Source of the DNA: Armatimonadota bacterium
GTDB taxonomy: Bacteria; Armatimonadota; Fimbriimonadia; Fimbriimonadales; Fimbriimonadaceae
DNA length: 64,000 nucleotides
NCBI GenBank assembly: GCA_018268355.1
Contig: JAFDWR010000004.1
Coordinates: 248,404-312,403 of the forward strand
Reading direction: 5' to 3'
Position 1 is the stretch's first letter. The number at the start of each line of letters is the position of its first letter. Positions 26,769-34,936 of the stretch are shown in pieces. A program made the position numbers and the translations under genes. The notes under the pieces were generated by a model, which saw only the letters and a program-made list of their open reading frames with translations, was not told where the DNA came from and made no database searches.

Positions 26769-27461
26769 CTACGAAGGGAGGGGGCCGAGTTGCGCATGGA
26801 TCAGGCCGATCCCGGCGGTGAGCGCAAGATGTCCGGCGAGGACGTACCGGGAGGTGGGTCTGGCTTCGCTCTGGCGGCTGACCGTGGTCGCGAGCAAAGC
26901 GACCGCGAACCAGCCGACGAAGTTTAGCAGCGGCGCGCCGCCGGGGAGGGGGCCCTTGTCGAGCCACTTCCAGTAGCCAAGTGGGCCCGCCATGACCGGC
27001 TCCATCAGGAGGTCAATCGCGGCGGCGAGCAAGGCGACGATGAGCACGCGGTATTGCCGGGGTCCGACGGTGCCTTCGGCGGCCCCCACCATGAGCAGCC
27101 ACGCAAAGGGAAGGAGGAGCGGGAAGGGGCCCAGCTGACCGAGCTGGACGGTGGGTTGCCACGCGGTCGTGTAGACGTAGCGTCCGAACGGGTAGCCGGT
27201 CGCGAGCCCGATGACCTCGGCGGAGGTGCCGATGAGCAGCGTCGTGACCAGCGCGCGGGTGGGAACGCGCTCCGCATAAAGCGCGGCAAGCCCCGCGAGC
27301 AAGGTGAGCGCAGAGGCGACGGGCGCGATCGGCCCGGGCGAAAGCTTGGTGAGTGCGCTCATCAGGCTTCCAAGAATCGAGAAGGCGACAAGACCGAGAT
27401 AGAGAAGCAAAAAGGCCCGGGATCGCGGCGTGAGGTGAGCAAAGGGGCGCATCCCGGCCAT
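26769..27461 (-). CDS. cruF: Carotenoid biosynthesis membrane protein (CruF/DUF422-like)
   Basis: It has 230 residues with about seven transmembrane segments. DUF422/CruF signatures are visible: SAEVIGLATGYPFGRYVYT, GPFPLLLPFAWLLMVG, AAIDLLMEPVM, GYWKW and NFVGWF. CruF is a 1,2-hydratase acting on the psi ends of acyclic carotenoids such as gamma-carotene. It is cotranscribed with the crtI-like gene downstream. A TATAAC hexamer 7 nt before the ATG suggests a leaderless transcript, overlapping the tRNA promoter on the other strand. Confidence 0.82.
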   Translation of the reverse strand: MAGMRPFAHLTPRSRAFLLLYLGLVAFSILGSLMSALTKLSPGPIAPVASALTLLAGLAALYAERVPTRALVTTLLIGTSAEVIGLATGYPFGRYVYTTAWQPTVQLGQLGPFPLLLPFAWLLMVGAAEGTVGPRQYRVLIVALLAAAIDLLMEPVMAGPLGYWKWLDKGPLPGGAPLLNFVGWFAVALLATTVSRQSEARPTSRYVLAGHLALTAGIGLIHAQLGPLPS

Positions 27462-27470
27462 AGGGTATGT

Positions 27471-27476
27471 TATACT
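27471..27476 (+). promoter_or_regulatory. -10 element (TATACT) of the tRNA-Ser gene
   Basis: TATACT ends 14 nt before the tRNA 5' end. The same few bases carry a TATAAC on the minus strand serving the CruF-like gene, giving a compact divergent promoter pair. Confidence 0.5.
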
Positions 27477-27490
27477 TCGGCTCGACCCGC

Positions 27491-27582
27491 GGAGAGATGG
27501 CTGAGTGGTCGAAAGCGCCCGCCTGCTAAGTGGGTAAGTGCCTTAAAGCGCTTCTCGGGTTCGAATCCCGATCTCTCCGCCA
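27491..27582 (+). tRNA. tRNA-Ser (anticodon GCU)
   Basis: GGAGAGA (27491-27497) pairs with TCTCTCC (27572-27578), followed by discriminator G and an encoded CCA. The anticodon loop CTGCTAA gives GCU. A long variable arm, typical of class II tRNAs, precedes the T arm with GGTTCGAATCC. Total length is 92 nt. Confidence 0.96.
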
Positions 27583-27612
27583 TTCCACTTTTGGCCTTTG
27601 CTCTTGGCCTTT

Positions 27613-28695
27613 TTACGCCCCGCTCTCCACCCGGCGGAGCGCTCCGAGGAACTCCTCCATTACCGATTCCGGGCCGATCGACACCCGCAGGTAGCCATCG
27701 AGTGGCGGCTGGGCGGGCTTGCGGACAAAGACACCTTCTTGGAGCAGCGCGGCGAGGGTCGCTTCGGCCCGCTCCTTTGACCCACAGTCGATGAGGCTGA
27801 AGTTGGTCCAGGTTCGGCGGACGCGGCCAGGGAGCTTTTGGCTGATCTGGGCTTGAAGCAATCGGGTTTGGGCCACGACGCTGGCCACGTGGGCGCGGTC
27901 TTCGAGGGCGGCGAGCCCGGCAAGCAGCGCGAGGCGGTTCACGCCGAAGTGCATCCGGAACTTGTCGAGCTGGGCAAGGAGTTCCACCGGCGCTTGGACC
28001 ACGCCGAGCCGCATCCCCGCCATCGCGTGGGCCTTGCTGAAGGTGCGGGTGCGGATGAGGCGGCGGGTGGGCACCTTTGGCAGTTCGTCGGGGTCGGCAA
28101 AGTCGGCATAAGCCTCGTCGAGCAGGAGCCATTGGTCGGGGCGCAGCGCGGCCTCGAGTCGCAAGACATCGGCGGCGGGGGTGAGGGTGCCGCTGGGGTT
28201 GTCGGGGTTGGCGAGGTAGACCAGCCTCACGCGGTCATCGTCGGACGCCGCGATGAGGGCATCAATGTCGACGAAGCCATCCGCGCGGTAGGGGCACTGG
28301 ACGAGGGTCGCGCCGCATGCCCGCACGCCGTAGTCGAAGGTGGGATAGGAGCCGAGGGTTGTCACCACCGCGTCGCCAGGACCGGCCACCGCGCGAAGGA
28401 CAAGCGAGAGGAGTTCGTCGATCCCCGATCCAAGCCGGATCTCATCCCGGGTGCAGCCGAACACCCCACCAAGGGCATCGCGAAGCTCGGGCGCCTCGGG
28501 ATCGCCATAGAGCGCAACCTCGGCGGCATGGTCGCGGATGACCTCGAGGACGCGGGGTGACGGGCCAAAAAGGCTCTCGTTTGCGCCCAGGCGCAGGTGC
28601 ATCGGACGGCCCACTCGGCGGCCCAGGGTCTCGGGTCCGATGAAGGGCGTGGTGGCCGGGATGGACTCAATTTGAGGGGAGAATCGGTACTCCAC
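27613..28695 (-). CDS. hisC: Histidinol-phosphate aminotransferase-family protein
   Basis: This PLP fold-type I enzyme of 360 residues probably transaminates imidazole-acetol phosphate in histidine synthesis. Motifs include LRLGANESLFGPSPRV, YGDPEAPELRDAL, LANPDNPSGT and LLDEAYADFAD. The PLP lysine is in RTFSKAHAMAGMRLG. The start codon is GTG. HisC-like enzymes may also act on aromatic amino acids, and no other his gene adjoins it, so specificity is not certain. Confidence 0.85.
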   Translation of the reverse strand: MEYRFSPQIESIPATTPFIGPETLGRRVGRPMHLRLGANESLFGPSPRVLEVIRDHAAEVALYGDPEAPELRDALGGVFGCTRDEIRLGSGIDELLSLVLRAVAGPGDAVVTTLGSYPTFDYGVRACGATLVQCPYRADGFVDIDALIAASDDDRVRLVYLANPDNPSGTLTPAADVLRLEAALRPDQWLLLDEAYADFADPDELPKVPTRRLIRTRTFSKAHAMAGMRLGVVQAPVELLAQLDKFRMHFGVNRLALLAGLAALEDRAHVASVVAQTRLLQAQISQKLPGRVRRTWTNFSLIDCGSKERAEATLAALLQEGVFVRKPAQPPLDGYLRVSIGPESVMEEFLGALRRVESGA

Positions 28696-28817
28696 GGCAC
28701 ACTATGGCGCATTCTGGCCGGCCTCGCAAGGTTAAGGGAAATCGCCAAAAGACCCAGACCCACTGAACTCGGGAACAAATTGCACGTTAATCCACGTTGG
28801 AACAGCGAGGAAACAAC

Positions 28818-29021
28818 ATGAAGATCGTCGACTACGCGAATAATCAAACCCTTAGCGATGTCGAGATCGTGCTCACTGCTCAGGAAGCCGAGGACCTCCT
28901 TGCCTACTTGCAGCAGCTCACCCGCCGGCCGGGTCTGGACCGAGTTTATCTTTCGGACTTGTCGGGCGGTTTGCTACAGCGCGAACTCGTCGTCAGCCTC
29001 GACAACACCTGCTGTGCTTGA
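28818..29021 (+). CDS. Small conserved-looking protein, 67 residues
   Basis: The ATG at 28818 is preceded by GAGGAAACAAC, a good Shine-Dalgarno. The product MKIVDYANNQTLSDVEIVLT... has a predicted helix (AQEAEDLLAYLQQLTRR) and ends in Cys-Cys-Ala. It is soluble, acidic and without a signal peptide. A strong intrinsic terminator follows, so it is expressed as a monocistronic unit. No family is recognised; the good signals make it very likely a real gene. Confidence 0.65.
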   Translation: MKIVDYANNQTLSDVEIVLTAQEAEDLLAYLQQLTRRPGLDRVYLSDLSGGLLQRELVVSLDNTCCA

Positions 29022-29042
29022 ATTCAGCAGGACGTAAAAAAG

Positions 29043-29073
29043 CCCCTTTCTTGATGCCAGAAAGGGGTTTTTT
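29043..29073. terminator. Intrinsic terminator after the 67-residue gene
   Basis: CCCCTTTCT pairs with AGAAAGGGG around a 7-nt loop and is followed by six T. An A-run on the left side makes it usable from the other strand too, for the zinc-ribbon gene. Confidence 0.9.
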
Positions 29074-29091
29074 GTTGCCTGGACTATCGCT

Positions 29092-29373
29092 TTACCGCAT
29101 CGCCAGCCGAATGCCGACGACGATGGCCACGACGACCACTGTGCTGATGACCGTGTAAAGAAGAATTCCTGTGTTCGCGTTCTGCCGGGTCTTCGCGTTG
29201 AAGTTCATCTTGCAGTTGTTGCACTTGTGGAGGTTGAGCATCTTGGGACCGATGACCCCTCCCCACCATGTGTATTTCACCGCGGTGACGTTCGGAGACT
29301 GGCAGGAAGGACAAGTTTCGCTCGCGGGGTCGAATCGCTGGTAGCCCGAGACGGGCGGCGGGACATTAGCCAT
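29092..29373 (-). CDS. Zinc-ribbon membrane protein
   Basis: This 93-residue protein has CPSC (about residue 21) and CNNC (about 51), a four-Cys zinc ribbon. A C-terminal transmembrane helix follows (ILLYTVISTVVVVAIVVGI). The soluble part probably faces the cytoplasm. Such small ribbon-TM proteins are widespread but functionally undefined. It is transcribed toward the shared terminator and is divergent from the PEP-CTERM gene. Confidence 0.65.
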   Translation of the reverse strand: MANVPPPVSGYQRFDPASETCPSCQSPNVTAVKYTWWGGVIGPKMLNLHKCNNCKMNFNAKTRQNANTGILLYTVISTVVVVAIVVGIRLAMR

Positions 29374-29524
29374 GCGGCGTTTATAAGGGATTTGGCCAAT
29401 TTTTGGAAAGTGCCGCCCGCTGCCCAGCGTGAAAGCAATTTCACGCAGCCTGGTTTAACCTGATCTTGGGTTGCCATTGCGCGACCTGCGCGGCTTGTGT
29501 CGCGGCGTTTCGGAGGGGATTGAA

Positions 29525-30529
29525 ATGAAATTTGGATTGAGAGCAGCCCTGTCGCTTGGCCTCGTGGCGAGTGGCATCGGAGTCATGGCCCAGAACTACT
29601 ACCTTTACTCGGCGGAGACATCGGCAGGCTCAAACGGCTCGAACACGGCAGCCTATGGCGGCGTCCGTCGATACAGCGTCGCCCTCAGCGGCGGTGCGGC
29701 GACCCAGGTCACCGGCATCCCGGCATCGAGTCTTAGCGACCCGATCGGCCTCGTGGTGCAGGCCGGCGATCTTTACGTGACGAACCGGCATGGCAACACC
29801 ATCGGCCAGGGTTCGGTCCAGAAGTTCTCGGGAGTCTCGGGGGCGGCTGCGCTCACTGGTGGCGCGACGATTGTCACCCAGAATTCGGCTTCGGACCAAG
29901 GCTTCCACGGCATGGGGATGGCCCCCAACGGCGACATCTTTGTCACCTCGGTGAATAACGGTACGAGCTGGTTCAAGAACAACGCGGGCACCTATTCGTT
30001 CGTCGCGCGGACGAGCGGTGCGACTACCCGGGACGCCTGGGTTTCGCCGGACGGCCAAAAGCTGTTCGAGACGGTGGGCGGCCAGCTCCGTATCACGTCG
30101 ATCGGCGCCTCGAGCTTTGGCTCGACCACGACGGTGAACGTCTCGGGCTCTTTCATGCACCAAATGGCGTTTCGCGGTGGCTCGCTTTACATGGTCGCTT
30201 TTGACTCCACGGGCACGATCTATAAGGTCGACCTTGATGGCACCTATAGCGTGACCGGAGCGCCGACCGCGGTCGGATTCGCGCCGAACAATGTTGGGAT
30301 CGCCTTCAGCCCCGACGGCACGGAAGCGTTCCTCGGCGGCCACCAGGGCAACACAGCGATCAGCCGCTTCCTGGTGAGCGCGAATGGCCTGACTTGGACC
30401 GCAAACGGGACGATCAATACGGGCGTGAGCAACGGGTACCTGGTGACGGCGGTGCCGGAACCGGCGACGCTGCTTGCGTTCGGTGTGGCGGGCGCGTTGG
30501 GTCTGCGGCGTCGCCGCCGCAACCGCTGA
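29525..30529 (+). CDS. PEP-CTERM sorting-domain surface protein (beta-propeller-like)
   Basis: The ATG at 29525, preceded by GGAGGGG, gives 334 residues with a signal peptide ending near GVMAQ. The middle consists of repeated strands with DLYVTN, MGMAPNGDIFVTS and IAFSPDGTEAFLGG, suggesting a propeller or NHL-like fold. The C-terminus VPEPATLLAFGVAGALGLRRRRR is a PEP-CTERM signal: Pro-Glu-Pro, a TM helix and an Arg cluster, which is cut by exosortase. No exosortase gene is in the window. The upstream frame open to 29471 is not needed. Confidence 0.85.
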   Translation: MKFGLRAALSLGLVASGIGVMAQNYYLYSAETSAGSNGSNTAAYGGVRRYSVALSGGAATQVTGIPASSLSDPIGLVVQAGDLYVTNRHGNTIGQGSVQKFSGVSGAAALTGGATIVTQNSASDQGFHGMGMAPNGDIFVTSVNNGTSWFKNNAGTYSFVARTSGATTRDAWVSPDGQKLFETVGGQLRITSIGASSFGSTTTVNVSGSFMHQMAFRGGSLYMVAFDSTGTIYKVDLDGTYSVTGAPTAVGFAPNNVGIAFSPDGTEAFLGGHQGNTAISRFLVSANGLTWTANGTINTGVSNGYLVTAVPEPATLLAFGVAGALGLRRRRRNR

Positions 30530-30550
30530 GTTTGGATTTTCGCCGAAGCG

Positions 30551-30683
30551 AAAAAGCAAAGAGCCTCTTCCGTTTTAGAAGAGGCTCTTCTTATTCCCCA
30601 GCCAGGCTAGGATTGACTCCGAAGAGTGCTAATTGGCGAAATCCAATTTTGTTGGAGCTCCGTCAACTCTGATCAGATACGTT
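30551..30683 (-). ncRNA. Candidate tracrRNA, divergent from cas9
   Basis: Read on the minus strand, 30680-30651 is an anti-repeat. Its first 14 nt (GTATCTGATCAGAG) are identical to repeat sequence. The last 11 (GGAGCUCCAAC) pair with GUUGGGGCUCC at the crRNA repeat start with one G-U wobble. Between them a 4-bp helix flanked by small bulges is possible. Downstream are a hairpin AATTGG/CCAATT (30631-30648) and a UUCG-capped ACTC/GAGT hairpin (30616-30627). The shared intrinsic terminator follows. This is the standard layout of a type II tracrRNA of about 130 nt. The 5' end is inferred; a TATTAT hexamer lies at 30693-30688. Confidence 0.85.
30559..30589. terminator. Bidirectional terminator shared by the PEP-CTERM gene and the tracrRNA
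   Basis: AAGAGCCTCTTC (30559-30570) forms a perfect 12-bp stem with 30578-30589. On the minus strand it is followed by TGCTTTTT (to 30551), a good termination tract for the tracrRNA. On the plus strand the tract is weaker (TCTTATT). Confidence 0.85.
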
Positions 30684-30686
30684 CTT

Positions 30687-30692
30687 TATAAT
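30687..30692 (+). promoter_or_regulatory. -10 element (TATAAT) of cas9, next to the tracrRNA 5' end
   Basis: A perfect TATAAT ends 8 nt before the cas9 ATG, predicting an almost leaderless mRNA. The region 17 bp upstream, where a -35 would lie, is inside the tracrRNA anti-repeat and has no TTGACA-like match. Confidence 0.65.
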
Positions 30693-30700
30693 ACACGCTT

Positions 30701-33700
30701 ATGGGGAAACTAGCGCTTGGAATTGATTTAGGATCGAATAATGTCGGTCACAGCCTGGTACTTCTGAATGAGGAAGAACTGGATATCGAAACCCTGGGCA
30801 CGTATGTCTTCTCGTCACCGATGGTAGACCCGAATGACCCCGAGGCAGGCTACAAGCAAGGCCAGTTTGGGTTGAAGCGGCGACAAATGAAGACGATTCG
30901 ACGCCGCGCCAAGCGAAAGCTCAAGTTCTATCGGCTCCTCATCTCCCTCGGCTTCCTCCCCGCCGATCGAAAGGAGCGCGAACGCATGCTCTGTCAAGGA
31001 AAGTCTGAGAACGGATCCTTTTCGCCCTACATCCTTCGCGCAGAAGCACTCGAACGCAAGTTGACTCCCGGCGAACTCGCGCGCGTTATCACGCACTTGA
31101 ATAATCACCGGGGATTTCTCAGCCCACGTGCCCAACGGTTTATCTCCGTTGATCCCGACATGGTTCGAGACTTGAGCTCGGACGATGAAGAGACCGGCGT
31201 CATGCTCGGTCAGATCAAAAGGACCCGCGAGATCATGGAGGCGGCGGGCTTCCGCACGCCTGGCCAACTCTTCGCCGCAAAGATCAAGCAAAACGAGCTT
31301 GTCCGACTCAAGACCAAGGTGAATCGGAAGGTTGGTGGCAAGAGGATGGACGAAAAGGTCCGCGCAGCCAAAAACGAGGCTCTCAAGAAGGAGATCAAGA
31401 ACCGGTCCTACCTTCGCCCCGACCGATTCATGGTCCGCGACGAGCTGCGCGCGATTCTCGAACTCCAGTCGAAGCACCACCCGATCCTCACTCCGGCCGT
31501 CCAAGACCAGATTGTCGATATCGTCTTCATGCAAAAGGACATCCGGGAAGACAAGGACCGACGAGGGTTCTGCACCTTCTTCCCCGATCAGAGGCGAATC
31601 TATCGCTGGTCGATGGCGGCGCAAAAGTTCGACATCGTTCAGCGATTATCGAATCTGGAAGTGGTTCCGCCCGCCGGGACCTCTCGCCGACTCACGCCTG
31701 AAGAGCTCGCCATCCTGACCACGCAACTCATGACCGGCGAGAACCTCAAGTGGGCGCGAGCGAAGGAACTTCTTGGCCTCTCGGCCGACCATCATTTCTC
31801 GCGCGAACCGCTCGACAAGAAGCAGAAAGGCACGCTCCAAGAGCTGCGGGGCAACCAGACCGCCGCTGTGATCAAAGACAGCATCGGTGAGAAGTGGGAC
31901 CTTCTCAATCCGGAAGCTCAGCTCGAACTCGTCAATGACCTCACTGCCAACGAGAATAAGCGCGGAGCGACGAGCAATCGCTACCAACTCCTGAAGTCGA
32001 AGACCTATGGCGTTGCAAGTGTTCGCTTCACCTCGGAGGAAGCGGCAAGACTCGCAACGCTTGAACTACCCAAAGGCACCCTTAGCCTCTCGCACAAGGC
32101 GATTCGAAAGATTCTCCCGGGCATGCTCGCCGGCTTGAACTATGCGGACGCATGTGCTCGAATTGGCCTGAATCACGCCGAAGGTAACCGCGCCGGAAAG
32201 GTCTCTCGCCTCACTCCCGACCTTGCGGATGGGATTCTCCATCCAGGCGTCAAATGCGCGGTGATCAACGCGTTCCGCGTGATCAATGCCTACCTCGATG
32301 AGTATCCAGAGCTGAAGGAAATCCACGTCGAACTCCCGCGTGAAATCGCCCGCTCGGCAAAGCAAGCGGCCGAAGAGGAGAGGCGTCAGAAGGACCGCGA
32401 GAACGAAAACAAGAAGATTCGGGCGAGGCTCCTCGAAGCGAAGCTCGCACCCACGGGCGTCAACTTCGACAAGGCCAAGCTTTGGGTCGAGACGGGCGGA
32501 TTCTTGCCCTACGATCCCGAACGCGGGCCGATCACCCTCGTCGAAGCGTGCTCGGCGGACTACGAGATCGACCACATCGTCCCCCGGGGCTATGAGCTCA
32601 TCGATGGATTCGAAAACAAGGTGCTTGCGTCGGTCCAAGACAACCGCGAGAAAGGAAAGCGAACGCCCTACGAGGAGTGGGGCCAATCGCCCCGCTGGCC
32701 GTTGATCGTTGCTGGCCTCAAGGCACTCAAAGGCATGTCGCTGCGAAAGAAGCAGCGGATTCAGAGCAGGGAGGTCCCCAAGGACTTTTCCGACCGCTTC
32801 CTGACCGCCACCGGCTATATCTCAAAGGAGATTCTCGGTGCGCTGAAACGGCTCGACCGAGACCTCGACATCACTGTCATGCCAGGTCGGTCAACCGCGT
32901 TCTTTCGGCGGCGATGGGGGCTCGACACCCTGATCCCGCTCCATCCGGAAGAGGAGGCCAAGCTGGAGAAGCGCAAGGCCTTGATCGCCGGAGGGGTCGA
33001 TCCGGGACCGATGCCAAAGTTCCGCTCGAACTACCTCCACCATGCCCTTGATGCGCTCGTGGTCGCGGTCACCAACCGCAGTCTGCTCCAGAAGCTGTCG
33101 AAGTACTACCAAGAAGAGGATGAGGCCCGGGCGGACAAGATTCACTTCCCGATCCCCGATCCCAACCTTCGTGAGAAGGTCAAGAAGGCCCTTGAAGGAG
33201 CGATGGTTGTTCACAAGCCGAACCGTAAGCTCACGGGTGCGCTCCACAAGGAGACGGCGGTTCGCCCCGTCGATAACATCGGCCCAGGAGAGCCCGCAAC
33301 TGTCAAACAAGTGGGAACGAAAATGGTGCGATTCGATCTGGATGGAAATCCTAGCCAAGCCTACGAACTGGGCAGCAACCACCATATTGCGATTTGGGAA
33401 GGACCCGACGGAAAACGCATGGCGGCCGTTCGGTCACTGTTTGCTGTTGCAACCAGGAAGAACAGAGGTCAACCGGCAGTGGACACGACCCCGCCTCGGC
33501 CAGGATTTCGGTTCGTGATGAGTTTGTGTGGTGGTGATACGGTTCAACTCAAGGATGGTCAACTGGCCGTTGTTGGGGCGCTTGAACGTGATGGTCGGGT
33601 TTCGCTTTGGAAGCCGATTAAGGCCCATGACGTTGGGAAAGAACGAAATACCGGCACGTACTGCATTTCCAGATCTACTTCGACGCAGAACATTGCCTAC

Positions 33701-33751
33701 CGCATCGTGCTGGACCCGCTTGGACGAGTCCTTAAGACCGAAGGAGAATGA
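30701..33751 (+). CDS. cas9: CRISPR-associated endonuclease Cas9 (type II, compact, II-C-like)
   Basis: Cas9 is an RNA-guided DNA endonuclease. The 1016-residue protein is in the size range of type II-C enzymes. RuvC-I is LGIDLGSNNVG with Asp9. An Arg-rich bridge helix follows (about 58-85). RuvC-II is EIHVELPREIA with Glu544. The HNH domain is YEIDHIVPRG with Asp624-His625 and the later Asn648. RuvC-III is HHALDALVVAV with His781 and Asp784. All expected catalytic residues are present. About 230 residues follow RuvC-III and should form the WED/PAM-interacting region. No cas1, cas2, cas4 or csn2 is in the window. tracrRNA lies divergently upstream and the array 61 bp downstream. Confidence 0.97.
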   Translation: MGKLALGIDLGSNNVGHSLVLLNEEELDIETLGTYVFSSPMVDPNDPEAGYKQGQFGLKRRQMKTIRRRAKRKLKFYRLLISLGFLPADRKERERMLCQGKSENGSFSPYILRAEALERKLTPGELARVITHLNNHRGFLSPRAQRFISVDPDMVRDLSSDDEETGVMLGQIKRTREIMEAAGFRTPGQLFAAKIKQNELVRLKTKVNRKVGGKRMDEKVRAAKNEALKKEIKNRSYLRPDRFMVRDELRAILELQSKHHPILTPAVQDQIVDIVFMQKDIREDKDRRGFCTFFPDQRRIYRWSMAAQKFDIVQRLSNLEVVPPAGTSRRLTPEELAILTTQLMTGENLKWARAKELLGLSADHHFSREPLDKKQKGTLQELRGNQTAAVIKDSIGEKWDLLNPEAQLELVNDLTANENKRGATSNRYQLLKSKTYGVASVRFTSEEAARLATLELPKGTLSLSHKAIRKILPGMLAGLNYADACARIGLNHAEGNRAGKVSRLTPDLADGILHPGVKCAVINAFRVINAYLDEYPELKEIHVELPREIARSAKQAAEEERRQKDRENENKKIRARLLEAKLAPTGVNFDKAKLWVETGGFLPYDPERGPITLVEACSADYEIDHIVPRGYELIDGFENKVLASVQDNREKGKRTPYEEWGQSPRWPLIVAGLKALKGMSLRKKQRIQSREVPKDFSDRFLTATGYISKEILGALKRLDRDLDITVMPGRSTAFFRRRWGLDTLIPLHPEEEAKLEKRKALIAGGVDPGPMPKFRSNYLHHALDALVVAVTNRSLLQKLSKYYQEEDEARADKIHFPIPDPNLREKVKKALEGAMVVHKPNRKLTGALHKETAVRPVDNIGPGEPATVKQVGTKMVRFDLDGNPSQAYELGSNHHIAIWEGPDGKRMAAVRSLFAVATRKNRGQPAVDTTPPRPGFRFVMSLCGGDTVQLKDGQLAVVGALERDGRVSLWKPIKAHDVGKERNTGTYCISRSTSTQNIAYRIVLDPLGRVLKTEGE

Positions 33752-33812
33752 AGCGATCCGTCATCCTCATTGGAGGCCCAACAGATGATCGTCGGGCAGT
33801 GGGGGAGTCCGA

Positions 33813-34838
33813 GCTGTATCTGATCAGAGGATGACCGGGAGCCCCAACCTAGGGTCAGGTTGGCGAACTCGGCGTAAAAGTGTATCTGATCAGAGGATGA
33901 CCGGGAGCCCCAACAGGGCGTCGGGCCTGGAGGCGTCTATCCGGAGTGTATCTGATCAGAGGATGACCGGGAGCCCCAACGCGCGTGCAGCATCAATCGG
34001 CGGCCTGGCAAGTGTATCTGATCAGAGGATGACCGGGAGCCCCAACAGCGTTCGCGGCGGTGGTCGAGCTCTTCGAAGTGTATCTGATCAGAGGATGACC
34101 GGGAGCCCCAACGGCAGGAAGAGCGAGCGGACGGTCGAATCGAGTGTATCTGATCAGAGGATGACCGGGAGCCCCAACTTTGGCTTTGCTGGGTCCCTAA
34201 ACAAGGTGAGTGTATCTGATCAGAGGATGACCGGGAGCCCCAACAGGCAATCGAAGCGGTCGAGCGGCTCCGAAAGTGTATCTGATCAGAGGATGACCGG
34301 GAGCCCCAACATCCACGAGAACGCGCTACGAGGGGGCATAAGTGTATCTGATCAGAGGATGACCGGGAGCCCCAACGTTTTGGGCCAAATGTGGTCTTGC
34401 GCTCAAAGTGTATCTGATCAGAGGATGACCGGGAGCCCCAACGGGCGGGCGAGCGAGCGCAAGCGAGACGAAAGTGTATCTGATCAGAGGATGACCGGGA
34501 GCCCCAACCCCGAAAACGTAAACTTCGTAAACTCCGTAAGTGTATCTGATCAGAGGATGACCGGGAGCCCCAACTGATGCCCTTCGTTGGCGAGTACGGG
34601 GCGTAGTGTATCTGATCAGAGGATGACCGGGAGCCCCAACGAGCTACGGCGATCCCACGGAAGCGGAGGAAGTGTAGCTGATCAGAGGATGACCGGGAGC
34701 CCCAACCTGTGGGCCGCTGTGGGAGCTATGGGCCGCAGTGTATCTGATCAGAGGATGACCGGGAGCCCCAACGGGAGGGGCAGGGAGGGGCATTCGAGCC
34801 ACAGTGTATCTGATCAGAGGATGACCGGCCGCCACCGG
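33813..34838 (-). CRISPR. CRISPR array: 16 repeats of 36 nt, 15 spacers of 30 nt
   Basis: Repeat starts are at 33813, 33879, 33945 and so on to 34803, an exact 66-nt period. On the plus strand the repeat begins AGTGTATCTGATCAG and ends GGGAGCCCCAAC. In crRNA sense (minus strand, set by tracrRNA pairing) it begins GTTGGGGCTCCC. The repeat at 33813 differs in its two first bases. The one at 34671 has one substitution (TAGC for TATC). The one at 34803 matches for only 26 nt before diverging. Spacers are all different. In crRNA sense each repeat ends GATACACT, which could hold an internal -10-like TACACT. No AT-rich leader is apparent at either end. Confidence 0.98.
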
Positions 34839-34936
34839 CCCCCAGCCTCAGGATCGAAGGGCACCCGGCAAAAAACCGGACACCCGCACCCCAGATCAGT
34901 CACAATAGTGATGCGCAACGACGCGCAGCTACGCTC

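Noticed and set aside
33752-33812. A possible second anti-repeat or tracrRNA between cas9 and the array
   Set aside because: Only short matches (CGTCATCCTC and GCCCAAC) to the repeat are seen, with no terminator; the match at 30651-30680 is far better and has the right downstream structure.
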